Shown here: positions 32,457-42,513 of the stretch, in pieces
Layout of the letters: the number at the start of each line of letters is the position of its first letter
Numbering within the stretch: position 1 is the first letter of the stretch
Assembly: GCF_014066305.1 (NCBI RefSeq)
Contig: NW_023501083.1
Location: 186,001 to 250,000 of the forward strand
DNA from: Letharia columbiana
Taxonomy: Eukaryota; Ascomycota; Lecanoromycetes; Lecanorales; Parmeliaceae
DNA: 64,000 nt
Reading direction: 5' to 3'
Program-made: the position numbers and the translations under genes
The notes under the pieces: model-generated
The model's database searches: none
The model's input: the letters and a program-made list of their open reading frames with translations, nothing else
Told to the model about the DNA's origin: nothing

Positions 32457-34814
32457 ATGGCAGCTCCTACGTGGCCGCTATTTCTCCCGTACGTGGAGCA
32501 ACGCCCCGTCGCATCCTTTCTTGAATACTATCCCAGCTCGAGTGCCAGTCAAATACCTCCTTTTGCTAGCATTTCTAGGCTACTAGGAGAGAGCGCGAAC
32601 CCCGAGAAAGAAGCCGGAATCAGGAATGAAACAATACTGATCAACGATTTTCTCTTTCTGAAGAGCAGTCATGCGAAACGCTACGATGATGTCTTTCTGG
32701 ATCAACCAACACAAGAGCCTCAACCGCCTGCTCAGTTTGGTGCGACTCTATCTCTGAGACGCAAGCCACTCGTCTCAAAGGCTCCCCAGGCTAGTGAAAA
32801 TATCGCATCAGTGACAATAGCTGATTCTGCCGACGCTGAGGCTCTCACACCCACTTCAAACCAGTATAAGAAGCCGATCAACAGCCATTCGTATAGGAAA
32901 GATGAAATCTATGGCTCAGTTAGCACAGTATATTGTCAGTGTGATCCGCGTCTGCCGGCTAGGCGTTCCTGGCGTTTTGTGACCAGAAACGAAGAGGAGA
33001 GTCTCGGAAAACTATATTACGAATGCCCAAAAGTAGAAGCACGCTGCAACTTCTTACTGTGGGAAGACGACGCCGAAGATCGAGGATCAATCAGCAGCTT
33101 CCCATTGAAGGAACCCTCCGCTGAAGGCGCCCTAAATAGCACCCATACCGAACCTCCACCATCTCGCCCTTCTCGTGCGCCTAGTGAGCCACCTCAGTAT
33201 GATTTGGCTACAACACAGATATCCGGCGCTTTCAAGCATGGCGGTTCAGATGGCACAACGTCCTACATTCTGCCCAAATGTTCCTCTAATCTGCACACAT
33301 CTCCAGTTCGTGGTAATGATGAGCACACGAATCAAGGTTTCTCCAGACGGTCAAATTTAAACACCCAGCCATTCGATCTTGCTGGCAGAAAGACTGTGAA
33401 TAGAGAGAATATCGCTACATGCTGCCGCCAGGAAGAGAGCAGCCTACAAAGGGGGACCCCTGAAGGCGGCACTGACAGCACTAATTTGCTTCTCCCGACT
33501 GCTGAAAAGAGTCCAAAGGACGATACCAAGATTACAAACTCTCACCAGGTAGGTTGTAGACCTGACAGCGGTAATCAGATCACTCCTACCAAGAAACGCA
33601 AGCTTCGATCTTTCATGGATGGGTATAGTTGGAAAGACGCGTCCCAAGTATCAAACTTGATGAACAAATGGACCGATGCCGAAATCTTGGATCCTTTCAA
33701 CCTGGAGTTATCTCGCAAAGAAGCGCACGCGATGCTGGATCGTTTATTTGACCTTAAACTCTTCATTAAGGATGTAAGATCCAGCCTTCGTGATCTCAGT
33801 TCGCAAGTAGGTGAACTTCAACGCAGCTACACTAAGACAAGGTCCTTAATTGAACTGGGAGTCAAAGAGGATTCATTCACTGCTATCCCTAGCCACGGTA
33901 CATCGATAGAAGGAGTGAAGGACACCGGCCTTCAAGATGTACAAGCTCCAGTGAAGCCAAAAAATGACAAAGAGCACACCACGAGTCTGTCTCCCATATT
34001 CAACCTCGAGAAAATCACAATACCATTGCGGGGCAGGGGTACAGATGCCTCAAGCGAAGACCTGTTGTTGCAGCCCATCGTCTCGACGTTCATGTCGCTG
34101 GACGAACGGTCACCTCTACGCAAGCTCGCTCCCTACGATCTATGTCAATCGAGCACCTCATACGCAAACCGATTCATAGAAAATGCGCTCTTGTATCCTC
34201 TTCCTCGCCTTCCTCGGTACACAAGGGGCCTTGAACCTTCTGGTCTAATCTACATGTACTCTATTCAAGGCAGCTTTGGCTTCGTCAAAATCGGCTACAC
34301 GTCTCGAAAAGTCGAAACCCGGCTTGCAGAGTGGCAAAAGTCGTGCAAACACACCCCGTACCTCATATTTCCGAAAGCCCCAGAGGAGCAACAACAGATC
34401 CCCTACGTGCGTCGTGTCGAAGCACTGATCCACGCGGAACTCAGGGATTGCAGAGTCAGAGAGCTGAAGTGCCTCTGCAACGAGATAAACGCAAATGGAG
34501 CACAGAAACAACATATTGAATGGTTCAAGGTAGACATAGATCGCGCAAAGGAGGTAGCTATGAGATGGGCGACGTGGATGAGGTCTGACCCTTATGAACA
34601 GGTTTCGCCTGGAAATTGGGTGCTCCGAGGTGAGCACAAGGCTAGTCTCAAAGAGCTATCTCGAGCGACACCTAGAACTGAAACTCGTAAAGGTAGCAGT
34701 GTGAGCTTGCGGCCATCAATACCGAAGTCCGCCTCTGCTCCTTCCACACCCTATCTTGGGCCTGGGCCCAGGGCTGAGTCTTTAGCTAGACGGTCATTGA
34801 GTCCTAAATCATAG
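32457..34814 (+). CDS. GRF zinc finger plus T5orf172 (GIY-YIG-like) protein, 785 aa
   Basis: Single uninterrupted exon with start context CACCATGG. Residues about 158-205 form a GRF-type zinc finger: CQC at 160-162, then Cys190 and Cys197 with GKLYYEC and NFLLWED, a module that binds single-stranded nucleic acid in other proteins. Residues about 390-470 are helical and probably coiled coil (EAHAMLDRLFDLKLFIKDVR). Residues about 596-708 match the T5orf172/Mug113 domain, a GIY-YIG-related fold: GLIYMYSIQGSFGFVKIGYT, then RLAEWQKSC, then EALIHAELRDCRVREL and HIEWFKVD. The two nucleic-acid-type modules suggest a DNA-processing or DNA-binding role; nuclease activity is unproven. The last 75 residues are Ser/Pro-rich. 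It lies on a normal-composition island between two RIP blocks, yet shows no RIP damage. Confidence 0.9.
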   Translation: MAAPTWPLFLPYVEQRPVASFLEYYPSSSASQIPPFASISRLLGESANPEKEAGIRNETILINDFLFLKSSHAKRYDDVFLDQPTQEPQPPAQFGATLSLRRKPLVSKAPQASENIASVTIADSADAEALTPTSNQYKKPINSHSYRKDEIYGSVSTVYCQCDPRLPARRSWRFVTRNEEESLGKLYYECPKVEARCNFLLWEDDAEDRGSISSFPLKEPSAEGALNSTHTEPPPSRPSRAPSEPPQYDLATTQISGAFKHGGSDGTTSYILPKCSSNLHTSPVRGNDEHTNQGFSRRSNLNTQPFDLAGRKTVNRENIATCCRQEESSLQRGTPEGGTDSTNLLLPTAEKSPKDDTKITNSHQVGCRPDSGNQITPTKKRKLRSFMDGYSWKDASQVSNLMNKWTDAEILDPFNLELSRKEAHAMLDRLFDLKLFIKDVRSSLRDLSSQVGELQRSYTKTRSLIELGVKEDSFTAIPSHGTSIEGVKDTGLQDVQAPVKPKNDKEHTTSLSPIFNLEKITIPLRGRGTDASSEDLLLQPIVSTFMSLDERSPLRKLAPYDLCQSSTSYANRFIENALLYPLPRLPRYTRGLEPSGLIYMYSIQGSFGFVKIGYTSRKVETRLAEWQKSCKHTPYLIFPKAPEEQQQIPYVRRVEALIHAELRDCRVRELKCLCNEINANGAQKQHIEWFKVDIDRAKEVAMRWATWMRSDPYEQVSPGNWVLRGEHKASLKELSRATPRTETRKGSSVSLRPSIPKSASAPSTPYLGPGPRAESLARRSLSPKS

Positions 34815-35376
34815 GACAGAAAGTTGGGCAAATCACCAAGTCATACCCCAGATTCTTTCATAGTAGTGAACACCAGACCCTGTGGGATTGCCTGTAGGAG
34901 AACAAGTTTTAGCACTGATTTGTTTCAAAGGTGCAGAAGGTGAGTTGGAATAAAGCACTCATGATCCTCTCCATCGTCTTCCCTTCTTCTCGACCATAGA
35001 AAGCCATTTGTCGAGATGCTTAGTTCATTGTAGTTGTGAAGCGCTATGTCTCCTTCTTGTATGCATCAGGAGGAATCTGTGTACCTAACCATTCGAACGA
35101 AGAAAAATATGTTATACCAATACCGGGCTCTCGGATTTGCAGAAGCGCAAGATTTGGAACTTAGGCTTGCCGGTCAACTCTGCTGAATTGAGACTGCAGA
35201 ATGGGAATGTGAAGATATATGGAAACAGCAAAGGCGCAAGATTGGCACGCCTCTGACACTCAATCTATCGCTCTATGAAAGGTATCAAAGCAGTCATTAC
35301 TAGCTCAAGGTGAGAGTATTCTCCCACTCAATCCTCCGCGCCTGAGCCCTCTGCTGACTTTCCCCGCATGTCTTCC
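34815..35376. other. intergenic between convergent genes
   Basis: 3' flanks of the T5orf172 gene and the Cys-rich gene. No ORF called. Confidence 0.5.
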
Positions 35377-36651
35377 TCAGCATATGCCACGCCCCGCCGC
35401 CCCTGCTAGCCGTGACGACCTCCGTAAAGGCTGCACAATATGACCTCCGCAACACCGACAATCCAGCACCTCATTCCGAACGAGGCCTTTGAGGCGAGGT
35501 CGTCCGCAATGCCCTTTCAAGCAAGGGTGTTCCCGCTGCAACATCCTCCGAACCCCTTTCCAATCTCGCTGGTAGAACTTGCCATTGGTGACGCTCGTGT
35601 CCGCACACCCGCGCCAGCGAGGGTTCACCCTGCGTCTGAAGTGTCGTTGGAGCTTCTCCACCTTTTCTTGAAAGCAGGAACGGCATTGCCACCTGGTGAA
35701 ATCGACGTTGCGGCAGGTGCAGGTGGACTCCGGGCGTTTCGCCAGGAGCTCCGCTTCGTGTACTTTGCAGAACCGGACCAGGTGGGATTTGTAGAGGTTG
35801 TCCGCGTGTGCACCCATGTGGAAGTAGTCTTTGGTGTCTTGGATGTGGCTCTCGCACACGTAGGGTCTTACGGGTCCGTCGTCTGTCGGGAATTTGACTT
35901 GGTCCCACAGAGCATCGGGGAGCCCGCTCCCGTGCCTTCTCTCACACCTTTCACTCAGCGCATTCAGATCTCCGTCACAGAATACCTCGTCGCAGGGTAG
36001 AACTTTACCGTCGTACCGGCCCCGTTCGCGCCGACGTTTGTTCGGACAAGGCTTGTTCCATTTGCGGATGTTGACGCCCCAAGGAATCATCTCTGTGCAA
36101 GGCTGCGTTGCGCTATCCTGAGTATAATCATAAGGCCTTCGCGCTCGAAAATTGCGTCGAAGGGGATCCGTCAAGGCGTTACTCCCCGCACTTCGAAAGT
36201 TGCGACGGAGCAGCTTTTTGAATTTCCTGTGATTGGGTGGGTTGTCGTTGAGGTGTTTGAACATGCAAGTTTCGCATTCGCAATGGCAGTCTATCTTGTA
36301 GCTGTTGTTGCACGGGACGTTACACGATCCTGGGTCCGGCATATGTGTCTCATCGCATTCGGAGAGGAGCACTGATCTATTGGAGTCGAGGTCGAGAGGA
36401 TCCGTACCGTTGCGTTTTCTTCTTCTCTTTTCCCCTTCACTTAATCCGGCTTCGCTATCTTCTTCTTCCTCTTCTTCTTCTTCTTCTCCCCCTCCTCCTC
36501 CTCCATCTCCTTCCCATTCTCCAACCAATAGTGGTGCCTCATTAGAAGGTAGCCTCCTGAGCCCATCTCCATCTGTAAACTGCAATTCTGGTTCTTCTCC
36601 ACCAAAAATCTCGCCGATGTCCGATTCATCGTCCTCCGTGTCTGTTGCCAT
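35377..36651 (-). CDS. Cys-rich hypothetical protein with acidic N-terminus, 424 aa
   Basis: Single exon. The open frame extends upstream to 36834, but I choose the ATG at 36651 (MATDTEDDESDIG), which starts the compositionally typical acidic region. Residues 1-90 are acidic with Gly and Glu runs, followed by a basic RRRKR patch. The rest is rich in Cys, Arg and His, with clustered pairs: DCHCECETC near residue 135, then C-rich pairs in TCTCRNVDFTRWQCRSC and a final DCRCCGGH. This suggests several zinc sites, although no standard finger spacing is obvious. Two similar RRNFR-containing pieces around residues 155-180 hint at a small internal duplication. No signal peptide, so it is likely intracellular, perhaps nuclear. 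Family not recognised. Confidence 0.7.
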   Translation of the reverse strand: MATDTEDDESDIGEIFGGEEPELQFTDGDGLRRLPSNEAPLLVGEWEGDGGGGGGEEEEEEEEEDSEAGLSEGEKRRRKRNGTDPLDLDSNRSVLLSECDETHMPDPGSCNVPCNNSYKIDCHCECETCMFKHLNDNPPNHRKFKKLLRRNFRSAGSNALTDPLRRNFRARRPYDYTQDSATQPCTEMIPWGVNIRKWNKPCPNKRRRERGRYDGKVLPCDEVFCDGDLNALSERCERRHGSGLPDALWDQVKFPTDDGPVRPYVCESHIQDTKDYFHMGAHADNLYKSHLVRFCKVHEAELLAKRPESTCTCRNVDFTRWQCRSCFQEKVEKLQRHFRRRVNPRWRGCADTSVTNGKFYQRDWKGVRRMLQREHPCLKGHCGRPRLKGLVRNEVLDCRCCGGHIVQPLRRSSRLAGAAGRGIC

Positions 36652-38415
36652 GTTCGACAATTTTAGTGGAGAAGGTTGGACGATAGAACAGCCCTGTAGC
36701 GTATGGCTATGCTGGACGGTGAGTCCAAGCAAGATGTCTAAGACGTGAAAGCTTGCCGGTCGGATTGCGCGAAAGTAATTGAAGATGGATAACAATTGCT
36801 CGCGAAAATTTATGTATTCACAAAAAGCGCGCAAAACGCAAGCTTTGATGAATGAGCTAGGAGATGGCCCGTATCCGGCCGGTCAAGGATTCACATAATG
36901 AAAGGCTTTGGGATTCACAAAGTGAAGCAAAGGTGAGAAATGCAAGTACAAGTCTCATCTCCGGATCCGGTCAGACGCAAATCGTGGGCAACAAAGCAAT
37001 TCACAGCAACAGAAACTGAATGATGCGCGAGTGAAGCCACCTTGGATGCGGACTGGAGTGAATAAAGGATATGACCTACTGAAGCCAGGCAGAGAACATC
37101 CAATACTGCTTCACAAGTTGTTTCGGCTTCATCGTCCGTGCCACGCAGCAGCCAGCAGATGGTGGAAGACTTTGTCCAGCTGCACAGCAATGCTAACTTA
37201 GAAGATCAAGCGCCTCTACGGTCTTCGACATTATTCACCAGATCGCTTTCTGCAACTGCGTCCTTGACGGCACGAATTCGTAATCTGACAGGTCTGAGAT
37301 TCTGTCAGCAGGGACCGTTGAGCGCCGTGACCAACTCACTAGGCCTCACTGCGAGCCATGATCTCCTAGGGACGTTTTATCCAATCCACTATCCAGTCCA
37401 CGACCGTCATCTTTTGAAGATTCGGAGCGACGTTGTACGGTCTATGGAACAAAGATCCTCGACTTTGTATGAATCCACCCTTCAATCTTCCGCTTTCTCG
37501 CTCTCCCCGCGTTCCCTCCATCCTTTTCCCTCTCTATCCGCTTTACAGCCTAAACAGTGATACCACTCGACTATAAAACTTCACGCCGTTCCCGCCTCCT
37601 GATATACCCCATGAGCATAAATATTAAGTGAATCTGGGTGGGGAACGGTAGTATTGAGACCAGTACCATACTCATATAGATACTAGTGAAGCTGTCCTCC
37701 GGCCCGCTAGATACCTGGCTGGGCAGGAAGGTATGTGTGTATCAAGATGTCCTAGGCACTGACTGCTAAGTCCTCGAATTCGACGTGTTGTTCCAGGTAT
37801 GTGTTGGACTCGTGAGGGCGAAGAAACACGTGGTTGAAGACGCCTGTAACTGAATTCTGGGAATGTACGTTTCAATGGTGTCGACTTCATCGTTTAATGA
37901 AAGGTTAAGCCGCTCATCAGAGATAACAACTTATTTCTCACGTTGCCAGTCTGGCTTAAGTGGGTCACTGGCAATAGGTACGATAGTTGGCCTGGAGAAC
38001 GAGACAATCGTGAGCACCTTTTTGGCGACGGGTCCTGGCGAGGTCTGGAGATTTTACGATTTCTCGAATGCTGCTTGTTTGATGAGCGTGTCTACACAAT
38101 AAACAAGATCCCAGTTTGATAGTACTGAACGGTAAGCCAAGACATTCTCGATTTTCGGCAATATTTACCCCGCCCGAGAATTGCAACATAAAGGCTTAGG
38201 CAGAAATGCTGGAAATTATGAGCAGAATATATTGGAATTTCCCGTGAGCCATTTACTTATTTCGGGAGTTCGTAAAGATCCTGTAACCATTCATCACACT
38301 ATCATACCTCCAGGCTCTTGAGAATCTTTAGTATCAAATATTTCCTGAATAACTGAATTGAGTGTTTATCAAGTGCACTGACCTCTGGCATACCACTCGA
38401 TTTGCTCGCACGACA
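36652..38415. other. intergenic between divergent genes, no supported gene
   Basis: About 1.8 kb. The best ORF (140 codons, plus, 37138-37560) is Ser/Leu-rich without motifs. Should hold the promoters of both flanking genes. Confidence 0.45.
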
Positions 38416-39735
38416 ATGGAAACGTCCGGCGCAACGCGTTTCGACATGACGGCTCTCCTCCACGACCTGCCTACCAACCGGGAAGCTCCACCAGTACCCC
38501 GACACTCTGCCATGTCCCGAGCGAGAGAAGAATATAAGAGGAAGAACGAAAATCTAATGTTTCATCGAAGGATTCAGAGATATAGAATGAAGGGCCGGAA
38601 ACGAAGATTCGCCATTTTCCGGGTATTGCCCACCGAGATCATCGTGCTCGTGATGTGTCATACCAGGAGCGCCGATCTTGCAAATCTGATCCAGACCGAC
38701 AAGTCCATGGATGAAATATTCCAAAATCATAAAATGTGGCTTTTCAAGCGGATGCAGATTTGCCAATTCTCAGAGTTCTCCGGATGGTTTGGAGACATGC
38801 CCGGATTCGATGGGCCAATACTGGGTAACAGTCGGACCTCCGAGCAAATCCAGTGTCTCAAAGACGTCGTATTCACTTTCGATTGGCGAATTATGGAGGT
38901 AGCGCCCAGTGATGATGAAGCTGCCAAGGTGTTTTTGCACCTACTGGAACGATATGGCGGATGGCGATATCTCTACTTCTTGAATGCGGTAAAACGTCAC
39001 ATGGAACAAGAAGCGCAGAATCTATACAAATTTTCGCATATGGCAATACCTTCTATGAACGAAGGGTCGGCCAAGGCAATGGTATTGTGCTTTGCCAGAA
39101 TGTCATGGAGGGCAGCAACAGTTCTAGGTGGCGAGATGAAGGAGCCGGCAGATATGTCCGCAAGAGTGGAGTACCGACTCAAATTCTTCCAGCGGGAGCC
39201 GCGAACCCTTCAAAAGCTGATGACAAAAATCCTGCGACTCCTGATATATCGCATAGGAAACCGGCTGCAAGTGACAGACACTGTAACATTGTATCAGTAT
39301 ATACATCGATCAGCAGGGTTTGGAATTCTGATACCTGTGCCGTCAGAGGAAGAACTTTATGATTCGGCATCAGCAATAATGACTCGATTGCTTTTAGAGT
39401 GCTGCTTCTTTTATGGGATCACATTTGCAATGCAGCTGTGTGAGGAGCCAGTAAATGATGAAGTCAAGGCAGCCCAGTCATGGATCATACGACGCTTTGA
39501 GCATGCTTTGATGTACGCTACCAGATTCAGTAGTGTTGATACTGTTCTGATCGAGGACTCATCTATCCGAGAGGGATCGTTATGGGCTGCAGGCATCGGG
39601 TTTCCAACCCTTGGCTGGTTCAGAAGCAACAAAGCATCGGCCGGCGGAGTCATGTTGGCAGTCGAGCACGATGGAATGAGATCAGGCTGCCTCTGTTGCT
39701 GTATCAAGCAAGCTGATGTCCTCCTCGTTCGCTAA
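38416..39735 (+). CDS. F-box-like fungal protein, 439 aa
   Basis: Single exon. The open frame begins at a GTG (38362), and I choose the first ATG at 38416 (METSGATRFD). Residues about 65-110 resemble a fungal F-box: a basic RMKGRKRRF lead, then FRVLPTEIIVLVMCHTRSAD and LANLIQTDKSMDEIFQNH, followed by LFKRMQICQFSEFSGWFGDM, an arrangement common in large ascomycete F-box families. The remainder is helical without Leu-rich repeats. F-box proteins usually bring substrates to SCF ubiquitin ligases through Skp1; the substrate is unknown. The final 40 residues, with a Cys cluster (GCLCCCIK), are unusual. The gene sits next to a RIP block but has no premature stop. Confidence 0.75.
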   Translation: METSGATRFDMTALLHDLPTNREAPPVPRHSAMSRAREEYKRKNENLMFHRRIQRYRMKGRKRRFAIFRVLPTEIIVLVMCHTRSADLANLIQTDKSMDEIFQNHKMWLFKRMQICQFSEFSGWFGDMPGFDGPILGNSRTSEQIQCLKDVVFTFDWRIMEVAPSDDEAAKVFLHLLERYGGWRYLYFLNAVKRHMEQEAQNLYKFSHMAIPSMNEGSAKAMVLCFARMSWRAATVLGGEMKEPADMSARVEYRLKFFQREPRTLQKLMTKILRLLIYRIGNRLQVTDTVTLYQYIHRSAGFGILIPVPSEEELYDSASAIMTRLLLECCFFYGITFAMQLCEEPVNDEVKAAQSWIIRRFEHALMYATRFSSVDTVLIEDSSIREGSLWAAGIGFPTLGWFRSNKASAGGVMLAVEHDGMRSGCLCCCIKQADVLLVR

Positions 39736-40130
39736 GATCCTTAAGGGGACAGACACCACTTAGTGATTAAGCTGTCACATAAGGATGATACTTGGCTCGT
39801 AGCGAAGACACTGTCCAACCAGGAGGATATTGATATCAAGGAAGTCAGTCGATAGATGCAGGTTGACAATCAGAATTGAGAATTGAACACACTGTACCTT
39901 ATCATTTAAGATGGAGTATTACAATCTGGACGTGATGTTAAACCGTAACGCACCTTGCAAAGAAAACTTGTTTTTTAGAGCGTGGAGTATAAAAGTACAA
40001 CATAGAAAAGTCTTTAGCTTGACAGGGTTGGTGCTAGAGTATTATTGTATGTTTTAGCTCCATGCTATTATTGGAACCAAATACCGTTTGCCATGCATTC
40101 CAAGCACATACGACACTCTTCCGAATTGGA
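39736..40130. other. 3' flank of the F-box-like gene
   Basis: No gene seen. Confidence 0.5.
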
Positions 40131-40480
40131 CTTTTTTCATTATTTTTTTTTAAAAAAAATTTTATAAATAAAAAAAAAAAAAAATTTTTATAAATTTTTA
40201 TTTTTTTTTTTTTTTTTTTAATAATTAATTATAATTATTATAATATAATTATAATAAAAAAAAAATAAAAAATTAATATATTATATATTAAAAAAAAATT
40301 TAAAATAATAAAAATATATATAAAAAAAAAAAAAAAAATAAATTTTTAAATTTAATTTTTTTTTATATTTATTATTATTTTTTATTTTTTTTTTTTTTTA
40401 ATTAAAATAAAAAATATAATTTATAATATTATATTTTTTTTTTTTATTTTTATATTTAATTTAATACTTAAAGTTATTTT
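40131..40480. repeat. A/T homopolymer patch at the edge of the second AT block
   Basis: Runs of A and T with almost no C or G, of the same kind as at 19.3 and 52.2 kb. Probably unreliable sequence. Confidence 0.7.
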
Positions 40481-40549
40481 ATAAATAATCGTATATTAAT
40501 TAATAATAAGAATAGATATTTTTAAGAGATATATAAGTCGAGAGTATAT

Positions 40550-42513
40550 GATAACCGCCCAGGCCGAGGTAACAAATTAGCCGAGAATTCTCCGCATATC
40601 AACAACGCGTCTCTTTCCTATTCTTCTTAATAACTCCACCATACTACGTCTACTATAACTGAAATTACTACCCTATCTACTCCTGATAAGATAAAAGTAG
40701 CTTAGGCCTTAAAGCGTTAGAAAAGAGAAGTTTAAGATAAGATAAGAAAGGAAAAGCTTAAGAAACGTGATAAGCTTCTCGAAGATATATCTAAATTATT
40801 AGAGTATTAATTAATAGAAATTCTATATCGTAAGACCATTAACCACCTTTCGAAAGGCCTAAAAGTTACTCTATATTTAGTGTTTTCTCTCATATAAACT
40901 ACTGCTATATGGGAAATACTTTACGATAATATTAATTTATATATCTCTCAGCAGAGTACCCTTAGTTCTATTTAAGAATCTCTTAAGATCTCGAAGCTAA
41001 AAATCTTTATCGCTATTACTATCTATATAAGAATCTATTACTTTTCTACTATTTATAATTACTAGAGAAATAATAATATTACTTTAGTAACTTCGATTGT
41101 TACTAGATAAATAGCTCGAAATCGCTACGTTCTTCTCCGCAGATATATTTATTACTCGAATCCCGATATAGAGAATAATTTCACTATTAAAAAGGGTAAA
41201 TATAAGAAACCTATATGATATAGAAAGCTTCTTCTATTCGCCGATAAGATACGAAGCAATTAAAAGAAATTACGCACTTAAGTTTCTACTATATAATCGA
41301 CGAATATATAATTAAGAAGACGAAGCGTACTTATTATTCTATTATAGCTTTAGGCAAGTTAATTAAGGAGGGATATAAGCTATTCGTAATTAATGATAAG
41401 GGCTATCTTTATAATTACGCATAGTATTCGTCTACGAAAAGCCTCGAGAGTAGATTAAAAGTTAAAGATCTCGGAGAAACATTAGTTATAATATTTAAAT
41501 TAGCTACTAATATACTACTCTCTAACTCTATCCTCTTTATAGATAACTATTTTATCGAATTAAAGCTTACTAGAAAGCTAAAGACCTTAAGAATTACTAT
41601 ATATAGAACTATAAAGCTAAATTAAATAGATCTTTCGAAATTACTTATAGAGATAAAATAGATTTTTACTAAGGATATTTCGTATAAAGTTCTTATTATA
41701 GTAATTTAGAATAATATTCTTATAGTAGCTTAATAGAATAATAATCTTATTTTAGCCTTTATTACTATCTACGATATTAGAGAGATTAATAACACTATTA
41801 CTAAAAAGAGAAAGCGTTTTAATAGAATAAATATTAATAATCGTATTATTTTACCTACTTTTAAGAAGAATAGAAATAACGTTTAATAAAAGGATTTCGA
41901 TATTTCGAGAATATTCTTCTATTATAACTTATATATAGGGGAAATTAATCGATTTAATATATTAGTAGTTATATATACTTCTTAGCGAGCTTATAATTAA
42001 ACTTAAATATCTCTATTTACTTAATATCTTAACGAGAGTCTCTCTAATACTTTCAAACTCTATAAATCTATAGAAAAGAAGCGTTAAAAGCATTAGAGTT
42101 TCCTAAAATAAGTAGTAATAGATTTAATAAAGGATGGAATATCTAGTCGAAAAATTCCATCTCCGCCCGCAATTACTACTCTCTCTAAGCCACTACGAGA
42201 TAATTATAACTGATAAGACATAAAAGATAGTAGAACGTATGTATAGTGTCGTATAGATATTAAGGATAGGGGTTTTAGTAGAGAAATAAGTGGGAATAGA
42301 GAAAGTTCTTCTAGGATTAGAGGTGGCTATACTATATATAACGTCTTTCTATATCGCAAAGAGAACTATATAAAACGATTTCATAGTAGAGGGACTATAG
42401 TGAAGTCTAAAGAGTAGATATAGCGCTTTTTTAATGTATTATAATAGGGTGATAAAGTGTTATAATGTGTAGTGGTAGAAAAAATCGAATTTGTTATAGT
42501 TGGGCGGTTATCG
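40550..42513 (+). mobile_element. piggyBac-like DNA transposon relic
   Basis: The ends carry inverted GATAACCGCCCA (40550-40561) and TGGGCGGTTATC (42502-42513), with a further shared TAACAAATT a few bases inside each. Length is about 1.96 kb. Ignoring stops, plus-strand translation at about 41,350-42,120 shows piggyBac-type transposase features: LGKLIKEGYKLFVINDKGYL, then SILFIDNYFIELKLTRKL in place of the usual DNxFTS block, and YNLYIGEINRFNILV followed by IYTS.RAYN.T.ISLFT, which corresponds to the YNxxMGGVDxxDQ block. Many stops make it inactive. It keeps some CA/TG, so it is less mutated than the sequence after it. A TTAA target duplication is not visible. Confidence 0.7.

Noticed and set aside
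35440..36000. 186-codon plus-strand ORF opposite the Cys-rich gene
   Set aside because: Antisense shadow; the minus frame is open over the full 424 codons with structured Cys spacing.
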